Shown: positions 1 through 9,824 of the stretch, one piece after another
How positions within the stretch are numbered: the stretch's first letter is position 1
Layout of the letters: the number at the start of each line of letters is the position of its first letter
Source: Malurus cyaneus samueli
Lineage: Eukaryota; Chordata; Aves; Passeriformes; Maluridae
DNA length: 64,000 nucleotides
Assembly (NCBI GenBank): GCA_009741485.1
Contig: CM019216.1
Span: forward strand, 59,006,459 to 59,070,458
Direction: 5' to 3'
Program-made: the position numbers and the translations under genes
The notes under the pieces: generated by a model
The model's database searches: none
What the model was told of the DNA's origin: nothing
What the model saw: only the letters and a program-made list of their open reading frames with translations

Positions 1-2163
1 ATAGTTGCATACATGGAAAAACAGAAGAAAAATAGAAAGAAAAAAAGTTTTGTATTTAATCACAGGGGGCCATCAGCTGAAACTTTAATTAAGATACCAG
101 GAAAAAAAAAACCCTGTAGAAAGCAGCAAGCATTTACTTACTAGGTTGACCAGGGTGTCATACAAAAAGAATATGAAAAATTTGATCCTGTATGTCTGAC
201 TGAGTGAGGGATGGGTGCCGAGCTGGTCCACTGAGAAAGGCTTTGGCTGCAGTGAAAAGCACCCTCCCAGAGCCACACCAGTGTCAGGCCCAGGAGAATG
301 CTGTGGCTTCAGTTGCATTCTGCTCAGAGGATGAAATGCTGTTTCAGCATGGACACCCAAAATCACACAGAGTTCCCCATCTAGTTTATTTAATGGGCAT
401 GAAAAAATAGGATGACATTTTCACCCTCTCCAAACACACGATTTCAAAATGAAAATTAATTATTTACCCTTAGTCACCACAATCTGAAGCTCATTATTGA
501 CACTAATTTGATCCTGAAAACAAACTAGAAAGGGTTTCCACTTCTTACTAGTCCTCCAAAGCAAAAGTCAGCCAAAAAGCAAACTAGCATCACCACCAGA
601 ATTTGATACTTTAATCATGCCTAGCATTTTGCTCCATGTCATTGTCACACATGCAGGTAAAAAAAAAAAAGATGCAGGAAGATCTTGCTCTGCCCTGAAG
701 AAGTTCACTTATTCCCAAGTTTCTGCTTCGAATTACTGCACAAGCAAGCCTGAAATACCTTGTGTGGTGAGGAACTGACATTGCTAGAAGTGAATGTGAA
801 GCCATTTCATTCAAGTTTTATTCTGCCAACTTCTTGCCCTGCTTCAGGCACTATGAGGTTTGGCAACACTGACAATGAAGGGTTCAGTGCTGACAGGTGA
901 CTGCAGGGGACTGGAGTGAAAAAGAAAATCTTCCCAATAGGAGTCTGGTAACATTAAGTATTTTGCCTTAGTGAACCTGACTGATTAGAACAAGTGAATA
1001 AACAAGCCCTGGTCTGAAAGATTATTCTCATTTCATGGATTCTGCATGAACATACTCAACACAAAGAGGGGAACCAAGCAGCACACAGCTCAGAACTGAT
1101 TCTGTGTTCCCACAAGGCATTTGTCAAAAAGACTTTGCTGGACTGACCACACATGGGTTAATTTCTCTTTTAAGGTAGTCACAAAGCCAGTAATTCAGTC
1201 TTGATTTCAGACCACAAGTAAAACAAAATTCCTCTAGTATTTGCTTGTGATAAGTGATACCTTAAGGATACTTTGCAAATTACCATAGAAATAAAATCAG
1301 ATGCAGCACATTGCTAATGAAGCAGTGAAACAAGGGTATTTGTTCCTGTGTAAATATGGCTTCATATGTTTTGCCACCAAACTTTTTGCAGTTGAACAGA
1401 ATCATGAAAAGCTGAACAACCTTCCCACTACAAATATATTCTGAGTTAGTCTAGCTCACAAGGAAACCGAGAGGAGGTGATTTCAAGAAGGTGCTCGATA
1501 CCTACAATTTCTACCTAGTAATTATGTCATCAGTTTTGTCTTATCAGAAAGCAGCATTAAAAAAATGAAGTAGAAGAGGAAATGCTAAGACAGAAACATG
1601 CATTTAAATTTTAAAAAGGGAATAATTATACTGTAGAGCTTCTAATTCTCATTCTTTTACTAAATACCTTTCCCTTACATAGACCACTTAAAAATGAAGA
1701 AGTGGCATCCACTGTCTTTATGAATATATGCATAATTATAAATAACTGGCTTACAGGTATTCCAGTCAGCATTATTGAACTCATCAGCCAGAATTTGTTT
1801 GTGAGGCTCAGTCACTAGAATTGTCCATTTCTAATGACATTAATTACTAATCTTTGACCATGACAGCCTTGTATACTTGAGGTAGAAGCAGCACTCCCAA
1901 CCCTTACCACAAGTGACTTAGAGAGCTCAATCTGTGTAGCTGATCAAAAGGATTGAGAGGTGACTTGATTACAGCGTGTAAGTAGCTGCACAGGGAGATA
2001 ATACAAGGGCTCTCTAATCTAACAGAAGTGTGACCAAAAAAAAAAAAAAAAAAGACAAAAACCAAGCCAGGAGCTAAAAACTGAAGTCAAGAAAATTAAG
2101 CAGGAAATAAAGCACGTCATTTCCTAACGATAAGGAAGCAAACCACTGGAACAATTTGCAAAG
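1..2163. other. Unassigned AT-rich non-coding DNA
   Basis: No repeat family or gene is recognised. Reading frames are short, under 100 codons, and look like chance frames in AT-rich DNA. The only simple-sequence features are an A11 run near 661 and an A19 run at 2036-2054. The second run may be a retroelement tail, but no target duplication or element body can be assigned to it. Confidence 0.6.
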
Positions 2164-2225
2164 GAATCACGGAATCATAGGATCATTTTGGCTGGAAAAT
2201 ACCTCTAAGATCATTGTCCCACATT
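2164..2225 (-). mobile_element. CR1 LINE 3'-end fragment, reverse orientation
   Basis: The plus strand begins AATCACGGAATCATAGG and continues with a GGCTGGAAAATACCTCTAAG block and a GATCAT motif. This is the reverse complement of the 3' end of bird CR1 elements, which finish in short direct repeats of the ATTCTATGATT type and carry a conserved TCTTAGAGGTCTTTTCCAACC-like stretch just before. Only about 60 bp is clear. The following 50 bp, to about 2275, may be a decayed continuation. It is a dead, 5'-truncated copy, as most CR1 copies are. Confidence 0.8.
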
Positions 2226-2410
2226 CTTGAGCTCCTACAGTCTCAGGAACAACATCAGATGGCTTTCAGGATGTTATCCTTTAACTAAACACAGTATGCT
2301 TCAGCTGAAACACAGGTTATTGTGCTCAGCTACGGGGTATCTGGGGGAATTCAGTGACCCATGATATACAATAGGTCAGACTTTAGCATCTATTACTGTG
2401 GGAGACATAG

Positions 2411-2467
2411 GTTTTTGGGTTTTCTTTTTTGTTTTTTTGGGTTTTTTGGTTTTTTGGTTTTTTTTAC
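2411..2467. repeat. T/G-rich low-complexity tract
   Basis: Runs of T are interrupted by G, GG and GGG (GTTTTTGGGTTTTC, then TTTTTTGGTTTTTTGG). It is about 57 bp of nearly pure T and G on the plus strand. It could be a degenerate poly(A) tail read from the other strand or simple slippage. I cannot tell which. Confidence 0.75.
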
Positions 2468-4759
2468 TATGTAAGATGATGTTGCTGCCAAACAGGCAGA
2501 CTTTCAAGCACATAAGCCTTCCTTCAGGGATAACATAAACTCAAGTAGCAACTTAAAATGCTGAAAACAAGCCGAAAAAAATTGCTCCAACTTTGATTGC
2601 TGTTCCACACCCTGGGTTAAAATGACAGGGGTTAAAAGTGAGGGATACTGACATGGAACAGGGTGTTATATCCCACACCTTTTAAATGAGTGCTATTGAT
2701 AAGGAACAGACTAGAATCTTCTTTTCAATAATAAAACACAAATAGAAAAACTGCTGCCTCTTCTGTGCTGAGCGCAGGTGCTTTGTTAGCTTTGTTAGAT
2801 GCTATAACAGAAATGGGGAAGTGTCTCAGCCTATTCTCGCCTTTCTTTTTTGTTTTGAGGGAAAAGAAGCTCTGAAAGCTTTCTGATGAGAACCCCAGCC
2901 AAGCTCAACAGATCTTTCCTTCTGCCCAATTGCATCTTGTCATGGCAGAAGGAGTTTATATTTAAAGCAATATCATTATTAGTCTCCTGAACAATTTATT
3001 TGTCTTTCTGTACAACTCTTCATTTATTATAAAGCAGTGGTTGGTCCAATCCTCAGCAGGAGGGTCATAAGCATTATTCTATTATATAAGTAAAATTGTG
3101 GTGATACATCACAGCTGAGAAAGTCCAGAAATTTTGCCCCAGTTATTGTCAAAAAGGATTTTCCCGTGGTCCCATCTGTTGTGTTTTCACTTTAAAGGTT
3201 AAGCTATGCATGTAGTATGGCAATAATAACTACAAGCTATTTCAATTATTTTTGCTATGACACTAACAATAGAAATTGGCAAACTAGTTAAGCCACTAAT
3301 AGGCAAATCAAACTTTCAAACTGTATTTAAGTGTAGGAATTGAGAGTAACTGCGCTGGCAAATGTCAAAGAGGGTGCTACCTTTCTGTGCAAAATTCCAA
3401 CAGCCACATTTTTCTGGCTTCAACACCATAAATGTACCATAAATGATGCAACACATATGTCTGTCCCCTGATCTTGAGATTTTTATTCAAGCAGTCTTTT
3501 ATTTAAACTTGTATTTGTTGATTTTCAAGTGAGGTAAACTTTGTTGGAGAAACATCGGTGAGTTTGGTGCACTCATCTAAGAACGCTTAATTAAGACTTG
3601 CTTAAGATCCATAACTAAATTAATCCTCTCAGTAACAGTGTTCCTGGGGATCCTTAAGTAAAACCTGTGTTTTCCAAGTCAACATCCTACAGACCTCCAC
3701 TAATAACTTACAGCAACTGGCAACAAAGTCATCAAACAGAGAACCACAGCCCAGAGTTACGCACTTGCACCGATGAACATCATCACGGAAATTTTTTCTC
3801 TGTCCATCTCTCATTCATATTTATCCCTTTACTGCTGTCTTGTGCTTCAGTTTATGGGAGGGAAAAGAGGAGAATTTTATAGAGTGTTTCCCCAATCAAA
3901 ATATAATCAGAAGAATAGCACACTCCAGCTCCCTGTGATCCTGACACAGGCTGTCCAATTAATATCAACAGCGCAATTAAAACACATTTTATGAATTGGA
4001 AAGAGTGCACCAATGCACAGCTGGTTTTCAGTCAATAATGAGTACAGTTACAGAACACTCAGAATTGAATGGACCAGGATAACAACAAAATAGTAACTGG
4101 GTAACAAGTTACTGTGCAGACAACTGTGACTCACTATAATAGCAGCTCTTAGCAGTAGGTGCTTATAAACAGTGACCTTGATTTAGCAAAGATGTTTAAT
4201 TAGAACTTAAACCACTTGCTTAACAGAGTACTATGGCATAATGTAGCAGGATGGTTTATGAAAAGGGCATTACTACATGTAATTTAGGCCAGTAAACAAA
4301 GGTAGGACAAAGCTCCATCAGTGTGCAAAACAGTTCTGTGGTCTCTTAACAAGCTCTTCGTGCTTGGACCAGAATTTTGTAGCAGGTAAATCCGACCTTG
4401 ATGTACAGCAATCATACTGAGCTGTTGAAAGCACATGCCTGTAATACCTGCAATTTTCCCTGTCTTACTACAATGTGTCTGGCTACCACACTTGAACAGG
4501 TATGGATACCCTTGAAGAGAATGCTAAATCTTGTGCTGAGTTAGTGCCTTAAAATAGTTCAAAGCATAAGTCCACCAAAATCTATTAGAAAACCCATTTC
4601 CCCAATAAGAATATTTCAAGATAAACTAAGGTCTGCAATACAAATTTTAGCAGCAGCAGTGGGAACTCAATACAAAAAATGAGTAAGTTAAAGTTATTAT
4701 CCTCACAGAATCGGAAACAAAATCTCCGTGCTCAATTCTTTTCAATAAAAATGGTGATC
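2468..4759. other. Unassigned AT-rich non-coding DNA
   Basis: No repeat family, RNA gene or coding frame is recognised. The two short overlapping reading frames near 3667-3994 have no features of real proteins. The base composition matches the surrounding background. Confidence 0.6.
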
Positions 4760-5035
4760 TTAAAATAAATTTTGCTGGATATCATTTCTTCCTTTGATAG
4801 TATACTGGAGTATACTGAGGCATACTCGATCTGAGATGGGTTTGATTTTCTTCACAGCAGCTTTTATGATAACACACAAGGCTACTGTCGAACTGTGCTT
4901 GGACGGCATCAAGGCTTTCTCTTTCTCACTCAGGCCCTTCAGCAAGTGGTTGGAGATATAGAAGAAGCTGGCAGGGTAAGCAGTTGACCTGAGTTGATCA
5001 AAGAGATATCCCACAGCAAATGGCATCATGGTCAA
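4760..5035 (-). CDS. Unrecognised coding-like frame (exon or retro-pseudogene candidate)
   Basis: A 91-codon minus-strand frame runs from an ATG at 5035 to a stop at 4760. I do not recognise the protein. It is less repetitive and less biased than other chance frames here. It has a charged KGLSEKEKALMPSK segment followed by an amphipathic, helix-like stretch (CVIIKAAVKKIKPISDRV, then LSILQYTIKGRNDIQ) that resembles the style of helical-repeat proteins. The first 20 or so residues look less protein-like, so the real segment might start near 4980. No poly(A) signal is evident just after the stop. It could be an internal or terminal exon, a piece of a processed pseudogene, or chance. The function is unknown, and confidence that it is coding-derived is low. 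Confidence 0.25.
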   Translation of the reverse strand: MTMMPFAVGYLFDQLRSTAYPASFFYISNHLLKGLSEKEKALMPSKHSSTVALCVIIKAAVKKIKPISDRVCLSILQYTIKGRNDIQQNLF

Positions 5036-5040
5036 TTATA

Positions 5041-6236
5041 AAACTCAGGGAAATGAAGAGGAAGGGGGTGAGCACACCGCAAGAGGGCAAAAAGTCCAAA
5101 TACACAAATAAAGGACATTAAAAAAGAAAATTGTGAGAATGACTGATGGAAGAAAGTCATGGAATGTCCAGTTCTTTCATTTGCTGAATTCTATGCTACC
5201 TGAGGCAGAGGGGGTCTGGCTCTGAGACATCAGACCAAAAATACTCAGTACTTTTCTTTTCAGATGGCAGAAACGGGAAAGAAAGAATAAACCGTTCATA
5301 CTAAAGACACTTCAGCTAGTGGATGAAGGCTTAAAATCCAAACTCAAAATACCATCAAAATCAGAATGACTTCATCATATCTAACCTGTGGAAAGTGCAG
5401 GGAATGTGACTAAAGAAGAAAGAGACTAGGAGAGTTGAATGAAGGGGTCAGTAAATGTGTACCTTGTAGAGACAGTCCCCTCACTTGCTTCTGTAGGAAG
5501 GGAAAGACAGAAACATATATATCAATTACATAACTTGTATGTATTTCAGCACTTAAAGTAAACCTTACTATATGAATAAAAAAACAAATAAAAAAATTCC
5601 TTTGAACTTCAAGCTCTTTGGACCTTTCTGAAAAATCCACACTGCATTCCCTATCTCCATCTGCTAGGCTACAGGATAGAGCAGAGATGGTTTCCCTTGA
5701 ACTATTTTTCAGAGTAGAAGTTTGGGGAGGGCTGTCACCAGCAGGGACAGCTTGTCCACGATTCTAGTAAGCTTTATAAGACAATATTATTCACCAGCTC
5801 CCAGGGGTTATGTTGAATATTTTAGAGATTATTACACATTCCCAAGTCCTTCAGTACTTTGGGATGCACTAGGTATGGCTGGAAGAAGCTGTCTCTTGCC
5901 ACACACAAAGCTAGGTGGCGATTAGAAATGTACACCAGCAGTCCCGATGTCATCCTTTTAATCCTCCTAAAGGCTCTAGGGTTCTTCAGTACAGTGATTA
6001 TAGAAAGGAAAAAAAAAGAGCAGCAGATGTTTCTTTGGGACTGCTCAGAACAGAGTTAACTATAATTTCCATAGCCTAAATCACATCTTTATTCTGGTAC
6101 CCACTGTCCTCCAGAGAAAATTGGAAACTAGGTTACATAAAAGAAACTGTTTGCTGTTCTGTCTTTTCTTCTCCAAAAATAATAAATTTGCTCCACTTCA
6201 ACCTTATATTTATTCCTGCACTTAAAATATATTCCA
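5041..6236. other. Unassigned non-coding DNA
   Basis: No gene, RNA or transposon is recognised. The reading frames near 5410-5640 and 5722-6059 are short and low in information. The stretch ends where a CR1 3' region begins. Confidence 0.6.
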
Positions 6237-6688
6237 GGAGCTACTGGAGAGGATCCAGCTAAGTGTCACGAAGATTATTTGGGTTTTGCAGCATTTCTCT
6301 TATGAGGAGAGACTGTGGAAGCTGAACCTGTTTAGTCTGAAGAGAAGACTGAGAGGGGTTCTCATCAATGCCTACCAATATTTCAAAGGCAGGCGCTGAG
6401 GGAACGGTGCCAGATTCTTTTCAGTGGTGCCAAGCAATGTGATGAAGAGCAATGGCCATAAACTAAATCACAAGAAGTTCTGCCTCAACATGAGGAAGAA
6501 CTTCTTTGAGAATGGCAGAGCATTGGAAGAGGCTGCCCAGGGGTGTTGTGGGATCTCCCTTTCTGGAGAATTCAAACCCCACCTGGATATGTTCCTGTGT
6601 CACCTTTGCTAGGTGATCTTGCCTTGGCTGTGTGTACACTAGATGATCTCCAAGGTCTCTCTCAACCTTAGCTATTTTGTGATTCTGT
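6237..6688 (+). mobile_element. CR1 LINE 3' region, sense orientation
   Basis: About 450 bp matches the 3' part of bird CR1. In order it shows a TCTCTTATGAGGAGAGACTG block, the FSLKRRL-like coding remnant, a TGCCTACCAATATTTCAAAG block, the GAGGAAGAACTTCTTTGAGA block, GGCTGCCCAGGGGTGTTGTGG, and the terminal GATGATCTCCAAGGTC...ATTTTGTGATTCTGT. This order is the known 3' end of CR1 ORF2 plus its 3' untranslated region. It is 5'-truncated with many substitutions and no intact frame. The minus-strand reading frame across 6463-6699 is a shadow of this element. Confidence 0.92.
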
Positions 6689-6975
6689 CTCAGGACCACA
6701 AGTGACAGAAATGAGGAAAATTTTGCTGAAGTGTTAGTTGTCCACTTTGTTTATTAACAAAGAGAAAACACTGACATTTTTTACCCCCATCAAATGGAAA
6801 TAACTGGTTAAAAACTTGCCTTGATTTTTTTAGTCAGTGCACCACCTCTTTGTACTTTTGCCCAGTACACATATATGGACCTCTTTATACAATGTCCAGT
6901 CTATCTCTTTTTTTAATAACTTGAGAAGATCACCTGTGGTAAGATGACAGAACCACTAAATAATGTCTTCAGAAA

Positions 6976-6983
6976 AGAGAGAG

Positions 6984-7057
<74 letters not shown>
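6976..7057. repeat. (GATA)18 microsatellite with a (GA)5 lead-in
   Basis: A short GA run (6976-6985) is followed by an uninterrupted GATA array at 6985-7057, 73 bp or about 18 units. Perfect arrays of this length are usually polymorphic in length. GATA arrays are classic Bkm-type repeats. Confidence 0.97.
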
Positions 7058-8362
7058 GCAGCATTCAACTATGAAAACAGTGTAACAGGTCATCCTACTT
7101 TAAATCTCACATAGAGAAGAATACAGATTCTTACTTTCTTCAGTCCACAGTAAAGAGGGCCTTAGGCCATTGGTTTAAATACAGTATGTGTTACAGCGAA
7201 GTAAATGCATGTGACATCTGCCCACTCTAGCTTTTACAGTGTATGTGAGATCCAGATGAATCTAACCAGGTAATTAGAATTAGTATCCAAGATGAATCCT
7301 ATCTGTGGGATTAAATATGGGGAGGGGAAGGGAGGAGAGTCTGAAAAATTAATGTGTCTCAAATTTGTTTAACATAGGAGCAAAAAGAAACACAAGATCT
7401 TGATAATCTGGGGAAGAACTTAGCTGTTATATTTCATCCAGCCTTGCTGAAGCTGAACAGAATTCTAGTGAAATCTGCAGACTTTGAATTTATATTCATT
7501 ACACAACAGCAATAAAAGTACACAGGTGCCTGAGACCTGATGACTAAGGAGACAAACCAGCAAAGCCTAAAGCATATTCAAGTGGCAAAATCCCTCAAAT
7601 TCAGGTTTAGTTGCAGGCAGAAAATATGAGGAACCTACCCTATTTTTCTCAACTACAGAGAAGGAAATACATGTCTTGCAATCTTATATATGTGTCATCC
7701 AGATCCACAGACCTGGCTACCAGGTGAATCCAAGCAGAATATTGTCAGACAAGATAATAAAAATATCTGAAGTCACTTAATGTAAGTTTCTTTTTCAGAA
7801 ACACAGAAATGGCTCTTATTTTTACCTACATTGTGTCTTGGGTTATATGACACAAAGCAGACTTAATAGTTTATACCTTGATGAAAAAAAATCCAAAGAT
7901 TTAGTGCCTTAAATGATTTAAATCTTGTGTAAGGATACTCTGAACATAAGAACATATTTTGCATTAGGTAATTTTGGGTATGAATGTGAGGACTTCATGC
8001 TGGGCTGGTGTGTTGCCTTCATATCACAGGTATCTTAGAGTGCTGCTGATGTGGGGACATCTTCCAGAATTCAGGCATCAGACCCAGCAGACAAGGGTGA
8101 GTTTGCAGAGGGTATGTGTTTGTGAACATCCACATAAAGGTTTGTGACTTTTTATTATTTTGTCCAAGGAAAAAGTAATTTTGACCACAGTTTCTTAAAA
8201 TCAATTCAACAGTTGAAAACTAGACTAATAATATATTTCTTGTGTGATTGATTTATTTTTGTCATATTTAACTACAACATAAAAAAAAAAAAAAAAGTCA
8301 TTTTGCCAACTCACAGTAATAGGTTTCCTGGAACAAGTAGAAATTTTGAAGATGAAACTTGT
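7058..8362. other. Unassigned AT-rich non-coding DNA
   Basis: Nothing is recognised apart from an A16 run at 8281-8296, about 70 bp before the ERVL-type LTR. No coding frame here has support. Confidence 0.6.
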
Positions 8363-8367
8363 TTAAC
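8363..8367. repeat. Left 5-bp target-site duplication (TTAAC) of the outer LTR
   Basis: TTAAC lies immediately before the TG start of the outer LTR at 8368. It is identical to the TTAAC at 9820-9824, just after the CA end. A five-base duplication is typical of ERVL-class integration. Confidence 0.85.
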
Positions 8368-8689
8368 TGTGCCAGGTTAACCCTGGCTGGGCACCATGTG
8401 CCCACCAAAGCCATTCTGTCACTCTCCTGCTTGGCTGGGCAGGGGAGAGAAGAATCTAATGAAACGCTCAGTTTAATTTACTGCCAACTCAATTAGAGTA
8501 GGATAATGAAAATACAACTAAATATTAAAACACCTTCCCCCCACTCCTCCCTTCTTCCCACGCTTAACGTTACTCCCCATTTTCTCTCTCCTCCCCCACA
8601 GCAGCACAAGGGGACAGGGAATGGGGCCTGTAGTCAGTTCATCCCATTCTCTGTCACTTTTTCCACCTCAGGGGGAGGATTCCTCACAC

Positions 8690-9080
8690 ACTGTTCCTGC
8701 TCCAGTGTAAGGCTCCTCCCAAGCGAGACAGTCCTCCACCAACTGGTCCAAAGTCTTTCTTGTGGGCTGCAATCCTTCACAAAAGGCCCCAGTGTGGGTC
8801 CCTTCCACAGGCTGCAGGGACAGGCTGCTCCAGCCTGAGTCCCTGACAGCAAACCTGCTCCAGCATGGCCTCCTCTCTCCATGAAGCCACAGGTCCTGCC
8901 AGGAGCCAGCTCCAGTGTGGGCTTCCCATGGAGTCACAGACTCCTCTGGGCATCCAGCTGCTCCATGGGGAAGTCCTGCACAGACTGCGGGTGGATCTTG
9001 GCTGCAACTTGGACCTCCAGTCTCACCACGGGCTGCACCAGGGGCTGCAGGGGAATCTCTGCTCCGGTGCCTGGAGCAGC
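8690..9080. repeat. Degenerate internal tandem units within the outer LTR
   Basis: The block C(T)GCTCCAG-TGTGGG-TCCC...GGCTGCAG recurs with changes at roughly 8696, 8783, 8823, 8851, 8907, 8959 and 9058. Spacing is irregular, about 30-60 bp. It looks like a diverged minisatellite that is part of the LTR consensus and not a local expansion. It explains the many overlapping reading frames here. Confidence 0.7.
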
Positions 9081-9211
9081 TCCTGCCCCTTCTTCTCTAC
9101 TGGCCTTGGTGTCTGCAGAGCTGCTGCTCTCACATGTTCTCTCCGTGCTCTCTTCTGGCTGCAGTGGCTGCCATGCAGCAACTTTTCCGCCATCCTAACT
9201 TTGTTATCCCA

Positions 9212-9217
9212 GAAATG
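9212..9217. repeat. Left 6-bp target-site duplication (GAAATG) of the inner LTR
   Basis: GAAATG directly precedes the inner LTR and matches GAAGTG at 9658-9663 in 5 of 6 bases. Six-base duplications are typical of alpha- and betaretrovirus-like (ERVK-class) integration. Confidence 0.75.
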
Positions 9218-9433
9218 TGGTAAGCCATTATAAGGCCTAGGCCTGGTAAGGGCCGAGAAGGTCCGTGAAGGCTCTGGAACATTCGGTGCCATTGGCCACC
9301 GTTGGCCGACAGCCGGCAGGTGCTGTAACAGTTCCAGTCGGGTCTATCTCGAGTGCCCGCGAGGCCGTGAGAAGCCACAATATAACCCTATGGCGAGGGT
9401 AGTCAGCACGAGCCCCCTGCAACGGCAGAGCTA

Positions 9434-9443
9434 CCTTATAAGG
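9434..9443. promoter_or_regulatory. Perfect CArG box (SRF-type site) in the inner LTR U3
   Basis: CCTTATAAGG matches CC(A/T)6GG exactly and is palindromic. CArG sites are known enhancer elements in avian leukosis and sarcoma virus LTRs. Its position about 110 bp upstream of the TATA box fits a U3 enhancer. Binding is inferred, not shown. Confidence 0.6.
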
Positions 9444-9543
9444 AAATTTATGGTGTTAGTAAGAGCTTCTGTACGTTAAGTTACCGCTATTCCTGTTACA
9501 AAAAGCGTTACGTCTAACTGCCCCCGCCATTACGAGCCAAGGG

Positions 9544-9550
9544 TATAAAA
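9544..9550 (+). promoter_or_regulatory. TATA box of the inner LTR
   Basis: TATAAAA sits in a GC-rich setting (GGGTATAAAAAGCC). Transcription would be expected to start about 25-30 bp downstream, near 9570-9580, leaving about 80 bp of R-U5. Present activity is unknown. Confidence 0.65.
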
Positions 9551-9657
9551 AGCCACGGCTTCTGTTAACAAAGCGGATGAGATAGCATGTACAACCAAGT
9601 CTATGAGGTCGTTTATGTGTCTCTCCCCGTCTCCTCGCAAATGGCCGCTCCAACACA

Positions 9658-9663
9658 GAAGTG
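9658..9663. repeat. Right 6-bp target-site duplication (GAAGTG) of the inner LTR
   Basis: It follows the CA end of the inner LTR and differs from the left copy by one transition. After it the outer ERVL LTR sequence resumes. Confidence 0.75.
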
Positions 9664-9819
9664 CCCCACGTTTGCTGATGGGCTCAGCCTTGGCCAGAGG
9701 CCGGTCCATCTTGGCCAATATTGGCTTCACTGGACATAGGGAAAGCTTCCGACAGCTTCAACAGAAGCCACCATGGTAGCCCCTCTCCTACCAAAACATT
9801 GCCACATTTATCCAATACA

Positions 9820-9824
9820 TTAAC
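9820..9824. repeat. Right 5-bp target-site duplication (TTAAC) of the outer LTR
   Basis: It follows the CA end of the outer LTR at 9819 and is identical to 8363-8367. This defines the outer insertion. Confidence 0.85.

Larger units (their letters stand above)
9218..9657 (+). mobile_element. Nested 440-bp solo LTR, alpharetrovirus-like (ERVK class)
   Basis: It starts TGGTAAGCC and ends CCAACACA, giving TG...CA termini flanked by a 6-bp duplication with one mismatch. It lies inside the ERVL LTR, whose expected sequence resumes at 9658. A TATAAAA box at 9544-9550, about 108 bp from the 3' end, sets the plus orientation. A perfect CArG box lies upstream at 9434-9443. It is CpG-rich (about 25 CpG by eye), unlike the flanking DNA, which fits a young insertion. 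I see no AATAAA. The 6-bp duplication and the CArG-like site in U3 fit avian alpharetrovirus relatives. The family name is uncertain, and no viral coding sequence is present. Confidence 0.82.
8368..9819 (+). mobile_element. ERVL-type solo LTR, interrupted by a second LTR
   Basis: The element starts TGTGCCAGGTTAACC and ends CCAATACA, so it has the TG...CA termini of an LTR, with perfect 5-bp duplications outside. Without the inner insertion (9218-9657 plus one 6-bp duplication) it is about 1.0 kb. Its sequence (GGCTGGGCACC...TGCCCACCAAAGCC near the start, CTTGGCCAGAGGCCGG and GAAGCTTCC-like blocks near the end) matches my recall of an abundant songbird ERVL LTR. No gag, pol or env lies between two LTRs, so it is a solo LTR left by recombination. 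The orientation assigned as plus rests on recall of the consensus. It includes an array of imperfect GCTCCAG-containing units. Reading frames across it are shadows. Confidence 0.85.

Noticed and set aside
6424..6699. Opposing frames of 62 and 78 codons
   Set aside because: Both fall in the CR1 3' region; the minus one is antisense to the element.
8506..9730. Dense overlapping frames on both strands, up to 122 codons
   Set aside because: They are shadows of the nested LTRs and of their repeated GCTCCAG units. No retroviral gag, pol or env sequence is recognisable.
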